DNA from: an uncultured Fluviicola sp.
GTDB lineage: Bacteria > Bacteroidota > Bacteroidia > Flavobacteriales > Crocinitomicaceae
Direction: 5' to 3'
NCBI RefSeq assembly: GCF_946478805.1
Contig: NZ_CAMLDC010000011.1
Coordinates: forward strand, 1 to 64,000
Length of the DNA: 64,000 bases
Shown here: positions 42,468-50,338 of the stretch, in pieces
How positions within the stretch are numbered: position 1 is the stretch's first letter
How the letters are laid out: each line of letters starts with the position of its first letter
The notes under the pieces: model-generated
The model's input: only the letters and a program-made list of their open reading frames with translations
Database searches by the model: none
Told to the model about the DNA's origin: nothing
Made by a program: the position numbers and the translations under genes

Positions 42468-43157
42468 ATGCGATTCGATATTCTTACCATTCTTCCGGAA
42501 CTCTTGGAAGGCCCATTCAATGTTTCCATGATGAAACGTGCCCAAGAGCGCGGATTACTGGAAATTCACATGCACAATATCCGCGATTATTCAACAGACA
42601 AGCACAAGAATGTGGACGATTATCAATACGGCGGCGGAGCAGGAATGGTCATGGCAATCCAACCCATTGTGACTTTGATCGAAAAATTGAAATCGGAACG
42701 CAACTACGACGAAATCATTTACATGACTCCCGACGGAGAATTGCTCGAACAACGACACAGTAATTCCTGGAGTTTAAAAGAGAATATCATGATCCTTTGC
42801 GGTCATTACAAAGGAGTCGATGAACGTATTCGCGAACACTACATTACAAAGGAAATTTCTATCGGATCGTATGTTCTGACAGGTGGTGAATTGGCTGCAG
42901 CAGTTGTAGTTGACAGCATCGGGAGGTTAATTCCAGGTGTTATGAATGATGAAACTTCTGCGCTAACAGACAGTTTCCAGGACGATCTACTCTCTCCACC
43001 GGTTTACACCCGTCCACCGGAATTCAATGGATGGAAAGTCCCGGACGTGTTATTGTCAGGAGACTTTGGAAAAATTGAGCAATGGAGAGAACAACAAGCT
43101 ATCGAGCGGACAAAAACACGTCGCCCTGACTTATATAAAAAGTTCAACGGAGAGTGA
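42468..43157 (+). CDS. trmD: tRNA (guanine37-N1)-methyltransferase
   Basis: A 229-residue SPOUT-family enzyme that methylates G37 of tRNAs with CCN-type and related anticodons, preventing +1 frameshifting. The trefoil-knot SAM-binding motifs are YGGGAGMVM (about residues 56-64), [16 protein letters not shown] (about 110-125) and [16 protein letters not shown] (about 130-145), and the C-terminal [10 protein letters not shown] segment is typical. The length is normal. In many genomes trmD lies with rpsP, rimM and rplS; here it stands alone and has its own leaderless-type promoter. It ends 1 bp from the convergent YoaK-type gene. Confidence 0.96.
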   Translation: MRFDILTILPELLEGPFNVSMMKRAQERGLLEIHMHNIRDYSTDKHKNVDDYQYGGGAGMVMAIQPIVTLIEKLKSERNYDEIIYMTPDGELLEQRHSNSWSLKENIMILCGHYKGVDERIREHYITKEISIGSYVLTGGELAAAVVVDSIGRLIPGVMNDETSALTDSFQDDLLSPPVYTRPPEFNGWKVPDVLLSGDFGKIEQWREQQAIERTKTRRPDLYKKFNGE

Positions 43158-43158
43158 C

Positions 43159-43977
43159 CTATTGCTTGCTCTCTGAAAAAATATTCTTTTTCTTGGTTGT
43201 ATTCTTGAGTGTATTTTGAATCTTTTCCAGGTTCACTTTCAAGGTTGTTTCATGCTTTCTTTTGTTCACAAAAAACGGTACATATGTTTTCGCGAAATCA
43301 TACGTAAGCACCCCCAACATCGCTAATGAGATAAAGTAAAACACCTGGAAGTGTACATAATGAATGATCAAACCAGAGAAAATTCCGCCAATCAGGTAAG
43401 CTCCCATAATCGCAGCCATCAGTTTTGTTTTTTGTACCACTTGAATATTCATCCGGTATTTCTTCTTTGTAAGCATGGATAAATGGATCGCCAGATCAGT
43501 TGTCAATCCCGTCAAATGGGTTGTTTTCACCTGGAAATTCGAAATACTTGCTGTCAATCCGTTCTGAAGTCCCATGGAGAATAACAATACGGAAACCAAA
43601 ATCTCTGTTTGTGTCAATGTTTCGGTATAAAAGAACTGACCGTAAATTCCTACGAAGACAAAACACAAAATTTCAAGGATCATGGGAATACTGTGAGAAA
43701 CGAAGGCGTTTTTCCTTGTACTGTTTATAATCAGGTTATTCGACAAGAAACTCCCGGTAAAGAACAGGATAATCCAAAAGAAAACCACCAGCATCTGGAA
43801 CCATTTTCCATCTGCAATTTCCTGTGCCAATATGGCAAAATGCCCCGTCAAATTGGAGGTGAAGGAATAAAACAAAACCAATGATGCCACATTGACCATT
43901 CCCGCAATGATTGCGGTAAAGATTCCCAATCTCAGGTTATCCTGAAATGTTCTGCTATTACTAAATCTACGTAACAT
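43159..43977 (-). CDS. YoaK/DUF1275 family membrane protein
   Basis: A 272-residue protein with six or seven membrane helices and a basic C-terminal tail (FVNKRKHETTLKVNLEKIQ). The family signature is in the first helices: AIIAGMVNVASLVLFYSFTSNLTGHFAIL, and again GLQNGLTASISNFQVKTTHLTGLTTDLAIHL, both shortened here. YoaK proteins have no established function. It is the last gene of a three-gene unit with a hypothetical protein and a USP-like gene, with 1-bp and 4-bp junctions. Confidence 0.85.
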   Translation of the reverse strand: MLRRFSNSRTFQDNLRLGIFTAIIAGMVNVASLVLFYSFTSNLTGHFAILAQEIADGKWFQMLVVFFWIILFFTGSFLSNNLIINSTRKNAFVSHSIPMILEILCFVFVGIYGQFFYTETLTQTEILVSVLLFSMGLQNGLTASISNFQVKTTHLTGLTTDLAIHLSMLTKKKYRMNIQVVQKTKLMAAIMGAYLIGGIFSGLIIHYVHFQVFYFISLAMLGVLTYDFAKTYVPFFVNKRKHETTLKVNLEKIQNTLKNTTKKKNIFSESKQ

Positions 43978-43978
43978 A

Positions 43979-44440
43979 TTATCTGATTTTTTTAAGCGTG
44001 ATTTTTACAATTCCACGTGCATGGACATCGGTATCAAAATGAAGGATCAACTCGTTTTTCTTTAAGGATTCAACAGAATAAACTTCCGTCGTTCCGTTAT
44101 CATTCAATAAAGTCAGGATTCGCCCCCGGTCTTTCAAGCGCCATTTGGCCAGATGCTCCTTTCCGGTTCGCTCATGAAGTTTAATACTGTAATTATTTCG
44201 GAAAGTCCAGTTCTCAAATTCGTGGATCACCAAATGGTTAGCTATGTCTATACGTTCCTCCTCTTCAATCACCTGTTTCACTTTTTCTCCCACATTGTTC
44301 CTGTCATACACCCAGGAAATTTCCTTCCACTCACCCATTATGGCTGCTTCGGGATAAGATGAATGACTAAACACATAATATCCGAAGGAACTCAGCATGA
44401 GAATTGCTGCACAGGACGATATGACTAATTTCCATTTCAT
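43979..44440 (-). CDS. Membrane-anchored or secreted hypothetical protein
   Basis: A 153-residue protein with an N-terminal hydrophobic segment (LVISSCAAILMLSSFGYYVF), probably an anchor or uncleaved signal, and a beta-rich region resembling a small lipocalin-like fold: IMGEWKEISWVYDRN, RNNYSIKLHERTGKEH, WRLKDRGRILTLLNDNGTTEV, and ILHFDTDVHARGIVKITLKKI. It overlaps the USP-like gene by 4 bp (ATGA) and is 1 bp from the YoaK gene. The function is unknown. Confidence 0.6.
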   Translation of the reverse strand: MKWKLVISSCAAILMLSSFGYYVFSHSSYPEAAIMGEWKEISWVYDRNNVGEKVKQVIEEEERIDIANHLVIHEFENWTFRNNYSIKLHERTGKEHLAKWRLKDRGRILTLLNDNGTTEVYSVESLKKNELILHFDTDVHARGIVKITLKKIR

Positions 44441-44919
44441 GCGATTGCTGTAATTATTACTTGATTGGTCTTACTGGAATATTGATTGTTATCCCAAGCT
44501 ATGAGTTGTTTCCTGATTTTGGATTTTTGCAGAAAAGGCAAGATATCCATACTCTTTTTATGCGACCAATCGAATGTCAGTTCATAAGGAATAATGATCC
44601 TGTCTACTTTATTCGTTTCGGCAAATTGTTCAAACGAACTTTGGATAAGTCCGCTGAAAAAGGCAATTTGAATTGATTCGACTTTTGATTCCAATTCCTT
44701 TTCCAAATTAGTTAGTTTACTTAGAAATTCTTTTCCTGCCAGTTCGATTTTCAAATCACTTTGATCAAAAAATAATAAGTCTGAAATTGAATTTGACTGA
44801 TAAATCCCATGCACCAAAAGCACATTGATTGAATCTTCCTCCTGAAATTGAAGTAAGGCTTTAAGCGGTTCCAATGATGAAACGTTAAAGTCTGTCGGTA
44901 TTAGAATTGTTGCTCCCAT
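44437..44919 (-). CDS. Universal stress protein-like (USP fold)
   Basis: A 160-residue protein beginning with ATILIPTDFNVSSLEPLKALL, the hallmark N-terminal strand and loop of USP proteins (with ILIPTDF), continuing with a Rossmann-like pattern and a late strand DRIIIPYELTF. The canonical ATP-binding G-2x-G-9x-G(S/T) motif is not clear, so it may not bind ATP. It is the first gene of the operon with a hypothetical protein and YoaK-type gene. The promoter at 44936-44943 and an 11-bp direct-repeat array (44952-44992) lie directly upstream. Confidence 0.6.
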   Translation of the reverse strand: MGATILIPTDFNVSSLEPLKALLQFQEEDSINVLLVHGIYQSNSISDLLFFDQSDLKIELAGKEFLSKLTNLEKELESKVESIQIAFFSGLIQSSFEQFAETNKVDRIIIPYELTFDWSHKKSMDILPFLQKSKIRKQLIAWDNNQYSSKTNQVIITAIA

Positions 44920-44924
44920 CTCTA

Positions 44925-44939
44925 TTTGTTTTAAACAAA
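44925..44939 (-). promoter_or_regulatory. 15-bp perfect palindrome between promoter and start
   Basis: TTTGTTT-T-AAACAAA at 44925-44939 is palindromic around a single base and overlaps the downstream end of the -7 element of the USP-like operon. It may be an operator or chance in AT-rich DNA. Confidence 0.35.
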
Positions 44940-44943
44940 ATTA
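44936..44943 (-). promoter_or_regulatory. -7 promoter element of the USP-like operon
   Basis: TAATTTTG on the minus strand, 16 nt before the ATG at 44919. The region upstream is occupied by direct repeats instead of a -33 TTTG. Confidence 0.65.
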
Positions 44944-44951
44944 GAGTGCGG

Positions 44952-44992
44952 GTATAAGGATGGGATAAGAGTCGGATTAGAACGGGATTAGA
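44952..44992 (-). promoter_or_regulatory. Four direct repeats with 11-bp spacing (OmpR-type operator candidate)
   Basis: On the plus strand the 8-bp cores are GTATAAGG (44952-44959), GGATAAGA (44963-44970), GGATTAGA (44974-44981) and GGATTAGA (44985-44992), each starting exactly 11 bp after the previous one. OmpR/PhoB-family regulators bind such tandem repeats one helical turn apart. The array ends 8 bp upstream of the USP-like operon -7 element and lies 21 bp past the stop codon of the neighbouring histidine-kinase gene. Confidence 0.65.
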
Positions 44993-45012
44993 ATTCAGAT
45001 TTTAACTTTTAT

Positions 45013-46380
45013 TCAGGATTTATATGGGATAACCAAACTCACCAAAGTCCCCCTTCCTTCTTCCGAATGAACAATGATCTTACCTTGATGTTGTCGCATA
45101 ATATTTCTTGTCAGAGGCAATCCGATTCCATAACCTTCAAATGAAATGGTATTCGAGGCTCTAAAAAACGGATCGTAGATATGACTCAGATCCTGAGGGG
45201 GAATTCCAATTCCATGATCCTGGATATGTACGGAAATTGCTTCTTTGGTATGAGTCAGATAAATCCGGACCGATTGATTATTCGAATATTTACTCGCGTT
45301 CAACAATACATTCGACAAAGCCAATTGCAGCAACTGCGAATTTCCTTTTATTTCCAGTGCATCGAGATTCTCGGGAAGACTTCCGAAGTCGAATTGAATT
45401 TTATTCCCCGGAATAATTCGATTTACAGTTTCCATCGTTTCAAAGATCAGTTCGTCCATTCGCAGGTTTTCAATGGTCATCTTTTTACCATCAAATCCGG
45501 TTTGCGCCAAAAACAGAAGCGCTTTCGTTTTCTTATTCAGCTTCTCTGCCTGTTCCAAAATATGATTCAAGGCCGTTTTGTAATCTTCCTTGCTCCTGTC
45601 TTTACTCAACATCAGATCCGCCTGACCAATAATACTTGTGAGTGGTGTATTTAATTCGTGTGAAGCGTTGCTGATAAAATTATTCTGTGTTTCAAAACTA
45701 GTTTCCAGACGATCCAGCATGTTATTCATCGTCCGGATCAGCTCTCCCAATTCATCGCCTTCCTGCTTGTTTTCAATCCGAAAATGCAGATTCTCAGTTC
45801 CGATCTTGTGCACACTGGAACTCAAGTCTGCTATCGGTTTTATCAGCCTTTTGGAAAGCCACAAAGAAACCATTACAATTAAAAAAACAGCCGAGAAAAA
45901 CATGGAAACCAATAATCCTCCCAAATAATTTTTGTACTTCGTGTAGTACATGTTCCGTGCAGAGGTATAGACCACGAAGCGTTTCCCGTTCTTTGAAATA
46001 TACAATACTCCATATTTCAACAAGTTTCCTCTTCTCTCTTGTCCGATTTTATACCGAATTACCTTTTGAATGAAATGATTGTCCTCCCTTTCTTGTTTTG
46101 TCTTCAGGACAGGTTTTCCCTGTTTATCCAATCCCACAACAATACTGTTCTCTTCCGGCAGTTTCTCCAGATATTCTTCTTTGAATTCTTTTACAAACTC
46201 CTTATCGCCCCGATGATCCAATTCAATTCGAATCGTGGTATGGGTACGTGTTTTCAGTCGGTCATAAAAATCATTAAACACGTAATTGGACGACAACACA
46301 TATACAATCGCACTGAACAACAGTACCAATACCGCAAATGTTGTACTTAACAACCAAATTATCCGAACGCGTATTTTCAT
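45013..46380 (-). CDS. Sensor histidine kinase (HAMP, HisKA, HATPase)
   Basis: A 455-residue membrane kinase. Residues about 10-30 and 155-175 are membrane helices flanking a periplasmic sensor of about 120 residues. A HAMP domain (about 175-230), a dimerisation/phosphoacceptor helix with SNASHELNTPLTSIIGQADL (phosphorylated His in SHELNTP), and an ATPase domain with NVLLNASKYS (N box), DHGIGIPPQDL (G1) and GYGIGLPLTR (G2) follow. It is translationally coupled (4-bp ATGA overlap) with the OmpR-type regulator just upstream. The stimulus is unknown. Confidence 0.93.
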   Translation of the reverse strand: MKIRVRIIWLLSTTFAVLVLLFSAIVYVLSSNYVFNDFYDRLKTRTHTTIRIELDHRGDKEFVKEFKEEYLEKLPEENSIVVGLDKQGKPVLKTKQEREDNHFIQKVIRYKIGQERRGNLLKYGVLYISKNGKRFVVYTSARNMYYTKYKNYLGGLLVSMFFSAVFLIVMVSLWLSKRLIKPIADLSSSVHKIGTENLHFRIENKQEGDELGELIRTMNNMLDRLETSFETQNNFISNASHELNTPLTSIIGQADLMLSKDRSKEDYKTALNHILEQAEKLNKKTKALLFLAQTGFDGKKMTIENLRMDELIFETMETVNRIIPGNKIQFDFGSLPENLDALEIKGNSQLLQLALSNVLLNASKYSNNQSVRIYLTHTKEAISVHIQDHGIGIPPQDLSHIYDPFFRASNTISFEGYGIGLPLTRNIMRQHQGKIIVHSEEGRGTLVSLVIPYKS

Positions 46381-47060
46381 TCCTCTTCCCGCATTACATA
46401 TCCCATTCCAATCACAGTATGAATCAATCTGGAACCTCCGGATTGAAGCAGTTTCTTCCGTAGGTAATTGATATAAACATCCACTACATTTGTTCCCGAT
46501 TCAAAATCAACTCCCCAGACCTCTTCCAAAATGTCGATTCTCGAAAACACTTTTCTCGGGTTCATGATAAATAATAACAACAAACGGTATTCTGTCGAAG
46601 TGAGACTTATCTGATTTCCATTCCGGGTAACCGTCTTTTTATCATCATCCATTACCAAATCACTAAAATGAAATACCGTTTCCGGATTCGACTGTTGATT
46701 TTCAACTCTTCTCAACAACGACCGAACCCGTGCATTCAATTCGATGAATTTGAAAGGTTTAGGTAAGTAATCATCTGCACCGGAATCTAATCCCAAAGCA
46801 ACATTTTCAGGAGTTCCTAAAGCTGTCAGCATCAAAATCGGTACCTGACTAGCCTCCCTGATTTTGGAACAAACCTGGATCCCGTTCAATCCCGGAAGCA
46901 TAATATCCAAAATAATCAGATCAGGCTTCCAAAAATGGAATTCATCCAAGCCTTTTAGTCCGTTGTTTGCAATTTTGGTTTCGAAACCTTCTTCCGATAA
47001 TCCTTTTTGAACGAGTGAACTAATTTGCGAGTCGTCTTCAATAATCAATATTTTTTTCAC
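46377..47060 (-). CDS. OmpR family response regulator (GTG start)
   Basis: A 227-residue regulator. The receiver domain (about 1-115) has KKILIIEDD, the phosphoaspartate in LIILDIMLPGLNG (Asp about 51) and the late Lys in LPKPFKF. The C-terminal winged helix (about 130-227) shows LTSTEYRLLLLFI and the recognition segment GTNVVDVYINYLRKKL. The start is a GTG at 47060; a start further upstream would be TTG and add 28 hydrophobic residues not seen in the family. The stop overlaps the kinase ATG. A perfect inverted repeat at 47163-47180 lies upstream. The 11-bp repeats at 44952-44992 are a candidate target. Confidence 0.93.
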   Translation of the reverse strand: MKKILIIEDDSQISSLVQKGLSEEGFETKIANNGLKGLDEFHFWKPDLIILDIMLPGLNGIQVCSKIREASQVPILMLTALGTPENVALGLDSGADDYLPKPFKFIELNARVRSLLRRVENQQSNPETVFHFSDLVMDDDKKTVTRNGNQISLTSTEYRLLLLFIMNPRKVFSRIDILEEVWGVDFESGTNVVDVYINYLRKKLLQSGGSRLIHTVIGMGYVMREEE

Positions 47061-47162
47061 GGAAATTTGATTGGGTGATAAAATTAAGAAAAAGACTCGA
47101 TTGAAAAAGAGAAGGATGAAAAATAGTAAAATAATGAAAATCAATATTTTAACACCGAATCT

Positions 47163-47180
47163 GTTCGCTTTTTTGCGAAC
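47163..47180. promoter_or_regulatory. Perfect inverted repeat between divergent regulators
   Basis: GTTCGC-TTTTTT-GCGAAC, 18 bp, followed by another GCGAA at 47183-47187. It lies between the OmpR-type gene (minus) and the winged-helix regulator (plus), 116 bp from the latter. It may be an operator for one of the two. Confidence 0.45.
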
Positions 47181-47295
47181 AAGCGAATTTTAAAATTCTT
47201 AAATTCTATTTTTCTGAAATTCTTTTTTGAATGAGCAATTTTTACTAACTTAATTAAGAAAACGATTTATTTATTTACTTAATTTTTAATGTATT

Positions 47296-47634
47296 ATGCC
47301 AACTTTAAAACCTCTCGATTATTCACCGAAACAAATCTCAATTTCTCTGACAGGAAGGGCAATCGGACATCCTTGCAGAGTAAAGATGATTGAACTACTT
47401 ATTAAACACCCTAAATTGACTAACAAAGATTTAACTGAAAGGCTTCGTTTATCCAAATCCACCATTCATAATCACCTTACAAAACTTTGGGATGCAGGAT
47501 TGATTAATGTCAGTTACTCTCCGCATTCGCTTTGCGTGGAAATCACCAAAGAACAAATTAAAATCTATAAAGCCTTAGAAACATTATTCGATTTTAACCC
47601 AAGAAAAGCATATCATTTAAGTCTTCTGGAGTAA
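47296..47634 (+). CDS. ArsR-like winged-helix transcriptional regulator
   Basis: A 112-residue protein with a helix-turn-helix of the ArsR type: AIGHPCRVKMIELLIKHPKL, then LTNKDLTERLRLSKSTIHNHLTKL as recognition helix (abbreviated) and LWDAGLINVSYSP with wing. No metal-binding ELCVCDL motif is present, so a metal sensor is unlikely. It is followed 18 bp later by tsaC, whose promoter overlaps its stop codon. The target is unknown. Confidence 0.75.
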   Translation: MPTLKPLDYSPKQISISLTGRAIGHPCRVKMIELLIKHPKLTNKDLTERLRLSKSTIHNHLTKLWDAGLINVSYSPHSLCVEITKEQIKIYKALETLFDFNPRKAYHLSLLE

Positions 47635-47639
47635 CTTTG
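47632..47639 (+). promoter_or_regulatory. -7 promoter element of tsaC
   Basis: TAACTTTG; its first three bases are the stop codon TAA of the preceding regulator gene. 13 nt separate it from the ATG at 47653. Confidence 0.6.
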
Positions 47640-47652
47640 CAAAAAACAAAAA

Positions 47653-48210
47653 ATGGTTCTGGATCCAAAAGTTATCGAAGCGCTTAAAACTGGAAAAACA
47701 ATTCTGTATCCCTCGGATACCATTTGGGGTCTTGGATGTGATGCTACTAATGAAGCGGCTTGTCAGCGGATTTTGGAAATTAAGAAACGACCTGAAAACA
47801 AGAGTTTCATACTTTTGGTCGACAGTTTTCAGATGATTGAAAAGTATATTCCCGAATTCCCCCAAGTATGTTATGATTTGGTTGATTTGTCAGATAAGCC
47901 TTTAACAATTATTTATCCCAATGCACAAGGATTGGCACCTGGTGTACTGGCTGAAGATGGTTCGGTTGGAATCCGTTTGACAAAAGACCCCATTTGTCTT
48001 GCATTAATACGGAGCATTCGGAAACCGATCGTTTCAACATCGGCGAATATCTCCGGGAAACCTTTTCCGACAAATTTTGAAAGTATTGATTTCGATATCA
48101 AAAAGCAGGTCGACGTTATTCTCCAAGCCAGAACGAATGAGCAGCTGGTCACTCCTTCACAAATCATAAAAATAGGATTGGATAGTTCAATACAAGTTAT
48201 AAGAAGCTGA
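47653..48210 (+). CDS. tsaC: L-threonylcarbamoyladenylate synthase (Sua5/YciO/YrdC type)
   Basis: A 185-residue enzyme of the YrdC family that makes threonylcarbamoyl-AMP for the universal t6A37 tRNA modification. The ATP/threonine-binding motifs are ILYPSDTIWGLGCDATNEAA (about 17-36), KRPENKSFILLV (about 44-55) and PIVSTSANISGKPFP (about 125-139), with the conserved KRxxxK and S-x-x-S-N. The short length means the YrdC domain only, without the Sua5 C-terminal domain. It is followed by cca with a separate promoter. Confidence 0.93.
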   Translation: MVLDPKVIEALKTGKTILYPSDTIWGLGCDATNEAACQRILEIKKRPENKSFILLVDSFQMIEKYIPEFPQVCYDLVDLSDKPLTIIYPNAQGLAPGVLAEDGSVGIRLTKDPICLALIRSIRKPIVSTSANISGKPFPTNFESIDFDIKKQVDVILQARTNEQLVTPSQIIKIGLDSSIQVIRS

Positions 48211-48225
48211 TTCCCCTAAATTCAG

Positions 48226-48233
48226 TAACTTTG
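48226..48233 (+). promoter_or_regulatory. -7 promoter element of cca
   Basis: TAACTTTG, 7 nt before the ATG at 48241. Confidence 0.65.
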
Positions 48234-48240
48234 CCCCCGC

Positions 48241-49665
48241 ATGCAAACACAAAATTTCGCTCATAAACTCAAACACCCCGTTTTTAAGGTTGTTTCTCAA
48301 ATCATTTCTGAAAAGGGCTTGGAAGCCTATGTTATTGGTGGATTTGTGCGCGATTTGTTGCTGGAAAGACCCTCCAAAGACATTGATATCGTGGTGATTG
48401 GAAATGGAATGGAATTGGCTCAGGCAGCCGGAGATAAGTTGCGTGTGAAACGGGTGAATCTGTTCAAGAATTTTGGAACTGCCCAATTCAATTACAAAGA
48501 TCTGGATGTGGAATTTGTCGGAGCCAGAAAAGAATCTTATCAAAGAGACTCGAGAAAACCGATCGTGGAAGATGGAACACTGAGTGACGACCAAAAAAGG
48601 CGTGATTTTACCATCAATGCACTTGCTTTGGATTTGCGTGCCGAAACATTCGGGAATCTGATCGATCCTTTCAATGGATTGGCGGATTTGGAAAAAGGGA
48701 TTCTTCGTACACCATTAGATCCTGACACCACTTATTCCGACGATCCATTGCGCATGATGCGTGCAATCCGATTCGCCACTCAACTTGATTTTCAGATTGA
48801 AATAAACAGTTTGAAATCAATTTTGGAAAACTCCAAAAGATTGGAAATCATTTCGCAGGAGCGGATTATCGATGAACTGAACAAGATTATTTTAGCTGAA
48901 AAGCCTTCCCGTGGATTTGAACTGTTGAATTCCACAAAATTGCTTCACCAATTCTTTCCGGAGATGATTGCACTTCATGGAGTGGAAACAAGAGACGGAA
49001 GAAGTCATAAGGATAATTTCTATCATACCCTTGAAGTTCTGGATAATGTCGCGCTCAATTCTGATAATTTGTGGCTGAGATGGGGAGCAATTCTGCATGA
49101 TATTGCAAAGCCCCCGACGAAAAGATTCGACCAACAAGTTGGATGGACATTTCATGGGCATGAAGAACTGGGAGCCCGTATGGTTCCTAAAATATTCAGT
49201 CGATTGAAACTTCCATTGGATGCAAAAATGAAGTATGTCCAAAAACTGGTTCGACTTCATTTGAGACCGATTTCCCTGGTGAAAAGCAATGTCACCGATT
49301 CAGCAATCAGGCGTTTATTGTTTGAAGCCGGCGACGATATTGACGATTTAATGACCTTATGCAATGCCGATATCACTTCTAAAAATGAATTCAAGGTCAA
49401 AAAATACAAGAAGAACTTTGAATTGGTCGTTGAGAAACTAAAGGCTGTTGAGGAAAAAGATCACGTCAGGAATTTTCAACCGCCAATTTCCGGTGATCTG
49501 ATCATGTCGACATTCAATCTCAAACCTTGCGGAGAAATCGGAACCATTAAAACCCGGATAAAAGAAGCTATTTTGGAAGGTGAAATTCCAAATGACTTTG
49601 AAACGGCAAAAAAATTGATGTTGAAGATCGGTGAGGAACTGGGACTGAAAACCAATGCAGAATGA
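48241..49665 (+). CDS. cca: CCA tRNA nucleotidyltransferase with HD domain
   Basis: A 474-residue class II CCA-adding or poly(A) polymerase-like enzyme that builds the tRNA 3' CCA end. The nucleotidyltransferase signature is YVIGGFVRDLLLERPSKDID (GG and DxD), then RRDFTINALALDL and LIDPFNG for motif C, and DDPLRMMRAIRFATQL in the neck. The C-terminal half holds an HD domain (LHDIAKPPTKR, FHGHEELGARM) as in long bacterial forms with possible phosphohydrolase activity. It is preceded by its own promoter; a heptad repeat begins in its final codons. Confidence 0.94.
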   Translation: MQTQNFAHKLKHPVFKVVSQIISEKGLEAYVIGGFVRDLLLERPSKDIDIVVIGNGMELAQAAGDKLRVKRVNLFKNFGTAQFNYKDLDVEFVGARKESYQRDSRKPIVEDGTLSDDQKRRDFTINALALDLRAETFGNLIDPFNGLADLEKGILRTPLDPDTTYSDDPLRMMRAIRFATQLDFQIEINSLKSILENSKRLEIISQERIIDELNKIILAEKPSRGFELLNSTKLLHQFFPEMIALHGVETRDGRSHKDNFYHTLEVLDNVALNSDNLWLRWGAILHDIAKPPTKRFDQQVGWTFHGHEELGARMVPKIFSRLKLPLDAKMKYVQKLVRLHLRPISLVKSNVTDSAIRRLLFEAGDDIDDLMTLCNADITSKNEFKVKKYKKNFELVVEKLKAVEEKDHVRNFQPPISGDLIMSTFNLKPCGEIGTIKTRIKEAILEGEIPNDFETAKKLMLKIGEELGLKTNAE

Positions 49666-49723
49666 CAAATCTAAGAATGAAGAGATAATTCTCCTCTTAA
49701 TTCTGCATTCTAAGTTCTACATT
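49654..49723. repeat. Heptad-periodic intergenic repeat, ten units
   Basis: Ten consecutive 7-nt units without indels: AATGCAG, AATGACA, AATCTAA, GAATGAA, GAGATAA, TTCTCCT, CTTAATT, CTGCATT, CTAAGTT, CTACATT. The first half is roughly the reverse complement of the second, so it could fold back. It starts in the last codons of cca and ends 6 bp before a TATCTTTG element. Confidence 0.85.
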
Positions 49724-49728
49724 AACTT

Positions 49729-49736
49729 TATCTTTG
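49729..49736 (+). promoter_or_regulatory. -7 promoter element of the PRiA4-ORF3-like gene
   Basis: TATCTTTG, 14 nt before the ATG at 49751. Confidence 0.65.
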
Positions 49737-49750
49737 TAAAAAAAAACTGC

Positions 49751-50293
49751 ATGGGAGCGCTTAAATTTCGCGTGTTACTGGATTCCGAAAAAGACCAAGA
49801 GATCTTTAGGGATATTATTATCAATGAAGATGAGAACTTCGAATCATTCTATCGGGTAATATTGAATTCCTTTAATTTTGAAGGACAGGAAATCGGCTCG
49901 TTCTTCATGTCAAATGATGAATGGGACAAAGGGCATGAAATTAGCTTGATGGATATGAGTTATTCTGATGAAGATTCGGAAATAACTAGTGTTATGTCTG
50001 AAGCAAAATTGACCGATTTCATGGAAGCTCCGGATCAAAAGATCATTCTTGTTTACGATTTTCTCAGAATGTGGATTTTCCTGATTGAATTACAAGAACG
50101 CACGGAAGAAACCTTGGACAAACCTAAAATTGCACTTGCGGTTGGAACAGCTCCTCCTGAAGATTCCAAAATGATCCAGGATGACGCATTTTATGGAGAA
50201 GAAGACGACGAAGATTTGAATGAATTTGATGAGGATTTCGGAGACGGATATGACGACGAAGATTTATCAGGTTTCGAAGAATACGAATATTAA
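49751..50293 (+). CDS. PRiA4 ORF3-like protein with acidic tail
   Basis: A 180-residue protein starting at ATG 49751 (the promoter lies within the longer in-frame extension, excluding the earlier start). The N-terminal part matches the plasmid pRiA4b ORF3-like family: LKFRVLLDSEKDQEIFRDI, NFESFYRVILNSFNF, and the GSFFMSNDEWDKGHEISLMD segment, then FLRMWIFLIEL. The C-terminal 40 residues are very acidic (ASP/GLU-rich, such as DDEDLNEFDEDFGDGYDD). Relatives are annotated as IS1096 TnpR-like, but nothing here is mobile. The role is unknown. Confidence 0.75.
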   Translation: MGALKFRVLLDSEKDQEIFRDIIINEDENFESFYRVILNSFNFEGQEIGSFFMSNDEWDKGHEISLMDMSYSDEDSEITSVMSEAKLTDFMEAPDQKIILVYDFLRMWIFLIELQERTEETLDKPKIALAVGTAPPEDSKMIQDDAFYGEEDDEDLNEFDEDFGDGYDDEDLSGFEEYEY

Positions 50294-50304
50294 TACAGAC
50301 AATT

Positions 50305-50332
50305 AGACATAAGACCAAAGACTAGAGACAGG
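50305..50332. repeat. Heptad-periodic repeat (AGAC family), left arm
   Basis: Four exact 7-nt units: AGACATA, AGACCAA, AGACTAG, AGACAGG. Inverted relative to the five TGTCT/AGTCT-type units at 50339-50373. Confidence 0.85.
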
Positions 50333-50338
50333 TTCCAC

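Noticed and set aside
49751..50293. Mobile element because of similarity to IS1096 TnpR-like annotations
   Set aside because: No transposase, terminal repeats or target duplication; the family name is historical.
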